Origin: Anthoceros angustus
Taxonomy: Eukaryota > Streptophyta > Anthocerotopsida > Anthocerotales > Anthocerotaceae
Direction of reading: 5' to 3'
DNA: 64,000 nt
NCBI GenBank assembly: GCA_010909165.1
Contig: VJWM01000044.1
Coordinates: 2,170,001 to 2,234,000 of the forward strand
Shown: piece after piece, positions 55,913 to 64,000 of the stretch
Position numbering within the stretch: position 1 is the first letter of the stretch
Layout: every line of letters starts with the position of its first letter
Notes under the pieces: generated by a model
Seen by the model: the letters and a program-made list of their open reading frames with translations, nothing else
What the model was told of the DNA's origin: nothing
The model's database searches: none
Position numbers and translations under genes: made by a program

Positions 55913-58900
55913 ATGGAGGTCCAGAAATCTTTCCCCAGGTCCTCCTTTCCATTGACGCCCAGCGTCGTCGGAGGGGTGAATGCCAAGTCCAAACCCGTGC
56001 TGTTATCTGCCAAACCTCGACGGATCCCGGCCCAGGACCGGTGACAGTGCTATTACCCTCTGAATGAATCTGAGATTCGACTGAGATTATAACTTGTTGG
56101 TTGTGGATTGTGGGTTTGAATGTGATGATCCATTCATGGTCTGGTGAAATCCCCGTGTGTGGGAACAAAGTTTGTGGAATTGGTGCCTGGGTCTGGATGG
56201 TCCGGAGGAAGTAATGGGTTCCCGCTTCCGGGTTTGAAGTTCTTTTTTTGTTTCTGTCTGAATTGCAGCTGTCGACAAGGAGCGATGGTGGGTTGCAATT
56301 CTGGCACGTTCGAAAATCGTGTCTATCGTCCTCAGTCCAGCCAGAGTAGGAGGCAGATGGGCACCACCAAAGCGGTGAGTGGTGATTGTCTCTGCTCCGT
56401 AGTGATCCTGGATCTTACTTCATGGAGGTTATAAACTTGTTGATGACAATTGCTGAAATTGCAGGATTCGGCACTGAATTCCCTGAAGAGTGGTTGTGCA
56501 GTTCCTGCCAATCAGGAACTCATCCATTCAGTCACGGCCTTCGGGTCGGCGGTGCTGATTTCTGCTCGTGGCACGATTATCGAAGACCAACGTGTCGAGG
56601 CGCAACCTGAGGCACAGCAGGTTAATGGAGCACTGAGTCTTGCGTATGTTCCACATCTCACTGACTGGCTTGGCCAAGATCTTGCGGTATGTATGTGCAT
56701 CCAATTCCTTGCATGTCATACTTAAAGCCTCGGTGACTGCGTAATTGAATCATCTATTAAGGGTTAGGTGATGGATTTCCTTTTTGTTATGCCGTGTCCT
56801 GCAGGCAATGCCAAGCCCTTTGAAGTAAGATTCCAACTGAATGCCGGGACGGGCTAGGTGCTTTAAGTCACATGTAATTTTTGTGCAAGTAATTTAAATT
56901 TTTATATTTTGAATCTTTCTTTTATCTCTTCCTTTTCCATTGCTAGGAAGCGCTTCGTGGAAGAAGATGAAGTGGTGCTTGAGAATGTAAGTATGTTAAA
57001 AGCTTTTAGAGCATTTGTTATTTTTAAGTGTTTAATAATAATTTATATATTATCTAATTTTTTTAATTATTTATACTTTGTAGATTACATTGAATCAAAA
57101 CACTCCAATTAGGGGTCAACTTTGTTTCAAACTAGCTGGTCCAAGAGATAAGGTATTTCTGAGTGTATCATTTTAAACCCTTGTCTTGCTAGGACTTATG
57201 ATTATGGTAATAACTTGTATATGATGGTTTAGGTCTATTTTGCACCTTATGAAGTTCGAGCCTGCATTGTTACAAGCGGAGGTTTATGCCCTGGATTAAA
57301 CACAATAATCCGTGAAATAGTATGTGGATTGCGGTCCCAATATGGTGTTCATAATATTGTCGGGATCAAGGTATAAGAATCTAATAATATTGACTTGAAT
57401 TCATTATTATTGCGATGATAATGAAAGAAATTGGATTGCATTGATGAACAAACATGATTGGTTTTCAGGGAGGCTATAATGGCTTCTATGACGGAAATAC
57501 TATAGCTCTAGATCTTAATGTCGTCAATGACATTCATAAACGCGGCGGTACGATTCTTGGAACCTCGAGAAATGGATATGATGTAATAAAAATTTGTAAT
57601 AATATTCAAGATCGCGAAATAAACCAGGTCACATTGAAATGTATTGTGTTTTATTTTTTTACATTCAATATTTGTGTATCTAAGCTATGGATAACACTTA
57701 ATAGAGCCCATATCACATCTTTTATGTTTTGATTGATGTTAATATTATCAGGTGTATATTGTTGGCAATGATGAAGTACAAATAATCGCCCATAAAATTC
57801 ATGAGGTACTTACTAACGTTTATGTATCCTTGATGGTAAAAAATGAGATGTTACAAACTGTGTTCTCATGCATGAGTTACTAAGAGTTAGAAGTTTCTTC
57901 ACAGGAGTTACAAAGTCGCAAGTTGAAAGTGGTTGTAGCGGGTATTCTAAGGAGAATCGACAATGATCTTCCCGTATGTTATTAGTCATCTTTTGTACCA
58001 AATTTTTCATTTTTCATTTTTCAAGATAAAACTTCTAATTAGTGATTTCTTAATTCATGATTTTCTACAGATAGTTGATAAGTCATTTGGGTTTGCGACT
58101 GTCATTGAACAAGCTCAACGAGCAATACATGCTGCATATGTTGAAGCTGAGAGTGCACGAGGAGGAACAGTTGTAATTGTGAAAGTGGCTGGGCGTGAAA
58201 GTGGTAAGACTGAGTCCAATACATACAAAACCTTTACCATTCATATGTAATTGAAAGTGGTAAGACTATGTTCAATACATACAAAATCTTCACCATTCAT
58301 ATGTAGATGACACAAAATCTTTACCGTTCATATGTAATTGATGTAATGTTCATGTTTATATCTATTTTACATGTAGGTTTTATCGCAACATATGCTTCAC
58401 TTGCTAGTGGTGATGTAGTAAGTTACCATATCCCTTGCTTTATACACCAATTATGAAAAATTATCTTTTTGCTGTTTGTTTTTCTTTTAGCAACTATAAT
58501 CTATATTATAAGAATTTAGAAAGGACTGTTTTGAAAGTGCCTTGGTACATTCTTGTTCATGTACAGGATCTTTGTCTCATACCTGAGGTTCCCTTCTACT
58601 TGGAGGGGCCTGGAGGCTTGTATGACTTTGTCCAAAAGAGAATGAAGGAAAAAGGACATGTAGTTATAGTGGCCGCAGAAGGTGCAGGTCAAACTTTAAT
58701 CCAAACAGAAAAAGAAAAAGAAATTGGCATCCATAATCATGATATTTCTAGCAATTCTAATTATGATGTTGGTGTATGGCTGTCAAACAAACTCAAGGTA
58801 ATACATTTGATTCCACCAAGCATATAAATCTTTACGGGATTTTTTTCGGCTCTTAGATAATATCAAGCTTGTTTTATTATGTACAGACACATCTAAAGGA

Positions 58901-59477
58901 TAACGAAAGCAAATCCTTGTCTATCAGATGTATTGGTAAGAGTTATTATGATATATAACTGGATTTCATATATTAGTTTAATTAACATTCACGAATGACT
59001 TTTATATCGTCTAGGTAATCATGCTTTTTATATTTTTTTTGATGAAAAATTAGATCCTTCGTATATCATTCGAGTTAATCCAAGCAATGCCTCGGACAAC
59101 GTCTTATGTACACTACTTGCCGATAGTGCAATTCATGGAGCCATGGCAGGTTTTTCAGGATTTGCAACAGGAGTTGTTAATGAAAAGGAGGTTTACATAC
59201 CTATGCAGGTAATGTAGTTATGTCAGTAATTTGTTTTTCATCTGTGATACATATTTGTGATAATTATAAAAAAAATATTTTAGATCAACTACTAATTTTT
59301 CTTTCATCCATGTTGTGGATGTAGATGTTGGCACAAGGAAGGAAACGAGTTAATATCGATGATAAGATATGGGACAATCTTGTATGTTCGACTCATCAAC
59401 CAAATTTTGAACCTAGTTCGAAACTTAGTTTAACTTCTAAGGCTAATGCTGCACACCCTAAACTAGCTAAAGGTTAA
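55913..59477 (+). CDS. PFK: Phosphofructokinase-family protein with altered active site
   Basis: Plant PFK family (fructose 6-phosphate to fructose 1,6-bisphosphate in glycolysis). Sixteen exons join in frame to 588 aa: 55913-56040, 56269-56374, 56465-56686, 56805-56824, 56947-56986, 57084-57152, 57233-57370, 57469-57627, 57752-57805, 57905-57973, 58071-58203, 58377-58417, 58567-58797, 58887-58935, 59054-59208, 59325-59477. The N terminus may be a plastid transit peptide (inference). Kept: '[11 protein letters not shown]' (209-219), 'IDND' (330-333), 'GRxSGFIA', 'AEGAGQ', 'PSNASDN', 'HGAMAGF'. Changed: the ATP-binding GGDGT is GNDEV (299-303), and PKTIDND is LRRIDND. These changes hit nucleotide/Mg and substrate-phosphate contacts, so catalysis is doubtful. 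Yet all 16 exons are intact, which favours a maintained regulatory paralogue over a pseudogene. The first three exons are GC-rich and the later ones AT-rich. Confidence 0.85.
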
Positions 59478-59852
59478 ACTTTTATATTCAATCAATCAAC
59501 CCTGTTTAATAAAACTCTTACTACACATACTTAATAATTTAATTCCTGCATACCCGATTCCAAGTCCAATGAACTACCTAGGTAAATTACGGTTATTCCT
59601 GGCCCTCTGAAGTAGATGTCTTTCGGTCTACTTGGGGTTTTCTTCGACCTTCCCCCATCCCATTCCCCCACTAATCCGCCTTGGGAGGCATCATTCGTAC
59701 AACGTCCGTGGTATCAGGCCTCTCAAGAGTATGATTATCATACTCTTGCTAGCACTTCACACAAGATCGATGCACAAACATGCTTTCCAACAACAGAACG
59801 AAAAACAAAAACGGGTTCAAATGCACCACACCAGTGTCTATCCCTGGCGCTG

Positions 59853-62800
59853 TTAGATTAAGACATACGTTTCATGGTTTCCACCAGTAAAAGAACCATA
59901 CAATGACTGAGACCTCTTGAAATTGTGCGGATTAGAAATTCTATACGGCCTGGGTTCTGCTCCCTTTGACTCCTGCTCCATTCCACTGCTGACAGTGTCA
60001 TGTAGTTGAGTGCCATGAAGAGAGCCAAAGACTTGGACACTCAACTTGCTCCGCTTGGAGCCAGATCGATGGAGGTTCTCGGAGAAAAAGCTGAGCAACT
60101 CCTTCCGATTCACATTCTGAAGGGCAGCCACTTCAATCTCTGCCCTATTGAAAAGAAGAGTGCCATGTTCAATTTCCGTGAGGAAAAAAATGCTTTCTTC
60201 CCACAAGTTTTTGTGTTTTTCTAACTTGATATCTGTCAAGGCATCTACATGCTTTTGAAACTCGTCGTCGGTTATGTTCTGCAAGGTACTCTCCATGGAC
60301 TGGAGGAATACCTCTACCCGTTCATCAAGCCCCTGAGGGTCCTTCACAGTTGACTGTATGATGAACTGGATTCCTCGTATCCCGTAGTCATTGCGGGGAA
60401 CCAGAGCAACAACATAACCAAGCTGCTCCACCGATCTCAGCTGGTGAAATACTTCCCTTTTGGCTATCAGATGGAATAAGTCGAGGAGTACATTAATCCG
60501 GGGATCATCTTGACTCACTTGAAGATAAAGCAACAGGGCTGAGTTCTCATCCTGAGGATTGAGACCAGCTGCCGAGTAACAGAAATTACCACCTGCATCC
60601 AGCTTCACAATCCTACGCTCCAGGTGCTGAGAGGAATAGAGTGCACGTGCCTTCACCTTCGATCCTTCTTGCAGCATCATCTCGAACTTCTCTATCAAGT
60701 TCTCTGCATCATGTCCGGGCAAGTTCCCAGCAACGTAGCATTCCAAAAATACTCGAGAAAGGATGCGGGTATACACAGACTCCAAATCCTTCACTTCGAG
60801 TGATGGCAGAACGTCAATATACTCGCGGATATCCCAACGTTTATGCTCTAGAAGCAAATTACTATAGTATAAAACCTGTTGATATGGCTGTTGGAACTTG
60901 AAGTTCAACAGGTCTCGCATCACCTTTTCCTTCACTATGTTGAAGCGATCCTCCTTCACTTCAAAATTCACTACTTTTTCCAAAATCATCTCTGCCAGAA
61001 TAGTCAACTTGTGATTATATCCAGATACATAAATCCTGAATCCAGTCACTGTACTGTGAATGTCATAGCTAAGACCTGCCACCTCTGCATAGTATGCAAA
61101 CTCATTCAAGTAATCCACAAGCAAATTTGTGAAGATACGTGTTAGTATGCTACTCTCAGGAGAGCAGTAAGCCTCGGGACAGGTGAACTCCAGCTGTATG
61201 TGGGCCTTCGGTGTGCGGAAGATGGGATCTGGCTTGTACCACAGCCTTGACATAGATGTCCGCCTTAACAGAGATGGATACTTTGCAGTTGAACTCGCAT
61301 CTATCAGGTCAAAATTACTTGGTATAAATAAGTTGGGAGATGGCAAGTGAAGTCTGGGATCAGATTCTTGACTTGCCCACTGTTGCAATAACTCCTTGTC
61401 AATCCTTTCAATTGAAAACGGAGTTCCATACCAGGGCTCTACACTAGTAGTTTTCCCTTCAAACAATTGAGAATGCCAGAATATACGAACATTTTCAACG
61501 GTTAGAAGGTCGACCAACTCCTTGATACTCGCAGCATCAAATTCTTGAAGCAAGTATGGTCCAGCAAGCCAGTCTTGTGGAGGAAACAGCTGCATGTTAG
61601 CGGCAAGGCCTGTAACATACGACACAGGGGGCCGCTTGTCCTGAAAGTGAAACTTCGTATCCCACACAGCTCGTACCTCCTCAAATTCCCATTCAGATAC
61701 ACCTTCCTTTCGCAAGATGGCCAGGTACTGAAAAGCAAATGCAACGATTTCTGCCATGTGCTCTTGCCCCACATCTGTTAGTTCAATCTGGATCACAACA
61801 AAAGAGAAGAACGCAGTTCTCTCCACTTCACCGGCGCTGAGACTATTAGCCCAGCCAAGATCCTTCAGGAGAGCAAATAAAGAACCTTCACCTTCATGCC
61901 CTATCAGATGTGCAAGATAACGACAAGGCCCTGACTTATACTTCTCGATCTGAGGAGGAATAGGCCAGATCAACTCTAAACTGTGCCCTACTTTCACGGG
62001 AGTAGATTTGACAATGATTTGCAGATGCTCTGGAAGGCAAGGTTGACCTGAGAACGAGAGGGGTTTTATGCCAGAGTTTTTAATGTAGCTGAATTTCTGA
62101 GTCAGAAGCTGCTGCAGTACATCCAAACTCTCTTTCCCGTACACAACCAATCGCATAAGATTCGCAGAATAATTAGCATGATAAAACTTCACCAGCTCCT
62201 CCCGAGTGTCCACTCCTCGTTTCTTAGGCAAAACATCCAGAGTTTCTATATTCCCTGTCCCAAACTTGTGATAAGGGTGGTCCTCGCAGCTCACCGACTT
62301 CCATAACTGATTGATGCGCCATGGATCTGACACCAGGTTCTTGCTGTTCTCTGAGTCGACAGCATTAATCTCCCTCGACACTGCATCTGGAGAGAACAAG
62401 GGGCCAATGAAAAATTGAGCAAACCTGTCAAGCGCTTCATCCAAGTGATCAGCATTGACGTCTAAGTGGAAATTGGTGTACTCTGCACCCGTAAACGCAT
62501 TGGCGTGGCCGCCATGCTCAGCCAGGAACTTTGAGTAACTGTCCTCCACAGGATACTTCTCGCTAGAAAAGAACAGCATGTGCTCCAGAAAGTGAGCCAG
62601 GCCCTCCAGCCCTACCGGATCGCTGAAAGACCCAACGTTTACACTTAACGAAGCTGCTGCCTTGTCTGTCTCTGGATCACTGACCAGCAGCGCCTCCAGC
62701 TCATTCGGGAGCACCACTCTGCGATACTGTCTCGTGTCATTCCGAGCCTTGACGATCACAGTATCACGATCAGCTGCCTTGCTGCCCTCCTGAATGCAGA

Positions 62801-62867
62801 TGGGAAGAGGCTCAGAACCGCTGGTCACCTCTGCCGGCTGTTCTGAACAAGGCTGCGCACGCTCCAT
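59853..62867 (-). CDS. IDE: Insulin-degrading-enzyme-type zinc metalloprotease (M16), intronless
   Basis: M16A metalloprotease that degrades short peptides in a closed chamber; plant homologues are placed in cytosol or peroxisome. Single exon of 1,004 aa, the usual family length. The inverted zinc motif HFLEH is at residues 92-96 (zinc His 92 and 96, catalytic Glu 95), and the third ligand Glu is at 173 in 'INAVDSENSKNL', with normal spacing. 'GGHANAFTGAEYTNFHLDV' is family-typical. The C-terminal half carries 'VEQLGYVVAL', matching the substrate-contact 'R..EQLGY' motif. There is no PTS1 at the end (last residues 'YVLI') and no signal peptide. Plant homologues I know of have many introns, so an intronless copy suggests retroposition or lineage-specific intron loss. 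No frame damage. It converges with the PFK gene, 375 bases apart. Confidence 0.93.
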   Translation of the reverse strand: MERAQPCSEQPAEVTSGSEPLPICIQEGSKAADRDTVIVKARNDTRQYRRVVLPNELEALLVSDPETDKAAASLSVNVGSFSDPVGLEGLAHFLEHMLFFSSEKYPVEDSYSKFLAEHGGHANAFTGAEYTNFHLDVNADHLDEALDRFAQFFIGPLFSPDAVSREINAVDSENSKNLVSDPWRINQLWKSVSCEDHPYHKFGTGNIETLDVLPKKRGVDTREELVKFYHANYSANLMRLVVYGKESLDVLQQLLTQKFSYIKNSGIKPLSFSGQPCLPEHLQIIVKSTPVKVGHSLELIWPIPPQIEKYKSGPCRYLAHLIGHEGEGSLFALLKDLGWANSLSAGEVERTAFFSFVVIQIELTDVGQEHMAEIVAFAFQYLAILRKEGVSEWEFEEVRAVWDTKFHFQDKRPPVSYVTGLAANMQLFPPQDWLAGPYLLQEFDAASIKELVDLLTVENVRIFWHSQLFEGKTTSVEPWYGTPFSIERIDKELLQQWASQESDPRLHLPSPNLFIPSNFDLIDASSTAKYPSLLRRTSMSRLWYKPDPIFRTPKAHIQLEFTCPEAYCSPESSILTRIFTNLLVDYLNEFAYYAEVAGLSYDIHSTVTGFRIYVSGYNHKLTILAEMILEKVVNFEVKEDRFNIVKEKVMRDLLNFKFQQPYQQVLYYSNLLLEHKRWDIREYIDVLPSLEVKDLESVYTRILSRVFLECYVAGNLPGHDAENLIEKFEMMLQEGSKVKARALYSSQHLERRIVKLDAGGNFCYSAAGLNPQDENSALLLYLQVSQDDPRINVLLDLFHLIAKREVFHQLRSVEQLGYVVALVPRNDYGIRGIQFIIQSTVKDPQGLDERVEVFLQSMESTLQNITDDEFQKHVDALTDIKLEKHKNLWEESIFFLTEIEHGTLLFNRAEIEVAALQNVNRKELLSFFSENLHRSGSKRSKLSVQVFGSLHGTQLHDTVSSGMEQESKGAEPRPYRISNPHNFKRSQSLYGSFTGGNHETYVLI

Positions 62868-64000
62868 CGTGTGATGTAGCAGCCCCAGAGGACGTGAGGA
62901 TAGATGTTACTTCAAAGACATACGTTTCAGCTTCGTCAAGCACTTAAGCTTTCTATTCTTCGCGCTTCGTTTCCTCTCCTCAACTTAGCGGTGGTCTTCG
63001 TTAGGGATGTTGTTGCGTTTCTCTTCGACCTTTCTCCATCATTTCATGCAGAAGGAGAAGAAAATTTTATTTAAGTCATGCTGTCCAACAGGAGAGCCAG
63101 AGGCAGCAAGCGTTCTATTCTATTTTGATCTTTTTACATAGGCTACTTCTCGTGGTTGGTATCCTCGTCTGTTCCTCAATTGCCCCTCTCACAATCATGC
63201 TAATGTGGTCAAAAGTTCGGTCGGGAGCTGTCGTAGCAGGAGCTTTAGGTGGTCAAGCGGCAGGAATCGTTGATTAATTATGGACCAGTATATGTTGGCC
63301 TCTTTTTGACATGCTTTGCCTTGTTTTGAAACTAATAATTTTTTGTCTTATTTGGAACAGCTTGCGTATTATGAATTATCCATCAGTGACACACTTCAAG
63401 AGCTAGGCCCGAGATGACCGGCACATTGTTTTCTCCACTTGATTCTGTTGTCATTATTGTTGTCTGAACTTTCTTCTTTCCATACAAGGGTGACAGTTAT
63501 GCAAGGTGTATATTATATTAGTATTATTTGAAATTATTTTTCTGATATATAGTGTAATATATTAAATTTCTAACACGGGGTTGTAATTTTAATTTCTTGA
63601 ATGGCCTCTTGTAATAGATTTCGAGAAATAGAGGTGATGGATATTTTCATTGTGTCATTGGATCTCTAAAAAAAGACCTAAGTGAATTCGCACCCTACAT
63701 TTAGCAATGGAGCCCACTATTTGGGCACTAGCACAACTTGGGTGTCTTCCAGCTCCCGGTATCCATGCTCGTCAACAAGTCCATGACATAGCTCCATGTC
63801 CATTTTGGTCCCATGCCTCATCGCCCGATGTGGAGGCTTAAACTCTATCATGCTTAAATAGCATGGATGCCAAGGTACGGCATGGATGTAGGGTTAGGCG
63901 GAGATAGAAAAACATACATGATTGGAGGATACAAAATAAATATGAGTAGCCTTTTTTGAGATATGACGTTGTCGAGATCCAACTCGCGCTCGGTGAGATG
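62868..64000. other. 5' flank of the metalloprotease gene and unassigned DNA
   Basis: The proximal part should hold the promoter of the minus-strand protease gene. At about 63,055-63,080 'gagaagaaaattttatttaa' followed by 'gtca' resembles the tail of the SINE-like element on the minus strand (a short relic). No gene recognised to the window end. Confidence 0.5.

Overview
This is a window of nuclear DNA from a land plant. The evidence is spliced genes with GT-AG introns of about 70-180 bp, a plant-type FUT13-like fucosyltransferase, a BURP-domain secreted protein, ELC/VPS23 genes, a PPR remnant and Ty3/Gypsy retrotransposon debris. The PPR remnant and the gene structures suggest a seed-free lineage (lycophyte, fern or bryophyte), but the sequence does not settle this.

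Layout. 1-7 kb: repeats and decayed fragments (a LINE-like reverse transcriptase tail, an unidentified minus-strand relic, a GC-rich minisatellite, a SINE-like copy). 7.4-13 kb: a compact gene cluster with a DNA 3'-phosphatase (minus, 11 exons), an alpha-fucosyltransferase of family GT10 (plus, 3 exons) and an RMA-type membrane RING ubiquitin ligase (minus, 1 exon). 15.5-17.3 kb: a two-exon secreted BURP protein (minus) with six repeated short motifs ending in Tyr, a plausible ribosomal cyclic-peptide (burpitide) precursor fused to its cyclase. 18.5-20.4 kb: a VPS23/ELC gene with a one-base frameshift. 20.6-26.9 kb: repeats, a PPR remnant and unassigned DNA.

27-50 kb: a nest of mobile elements. 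A TIR element flanked by TTAA (26,983-49,917) contains a 21-kb Ty3/Gypsy element (27,875-48,960) with exact 5-bp target duplications (TGCTC), a tRNA-Asp-like primer site and very long LTRs (3.6 kb on the left, 7.2 kb on the right after internal duplications). Its gag/protease region is triplicated and its reading frames are wrecked by small indels.

51-53.2 kb: tandem arrays. 53.4-63 kb: a second ELC gene (truncated at its N terminus and fused to a PFK-like leader), a 16-exon phosphofructokinase-family gene with altered active-site motifs, and an intronless insulin-degrading-enzyme-type metalloprotease (minus) that converges on it. The last 1.1 kb has no recognisable gene.

The genes are ordinary housekeeping and secretory functions (DNA repair, Golgi glycosylation, ER ubiquitination, ESCRT sorting, glycolysis, proteolysis) and do not form a pathway. 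Exon models were built by hand from reading frame, splice consensus and family knowledge; no alignment was run.
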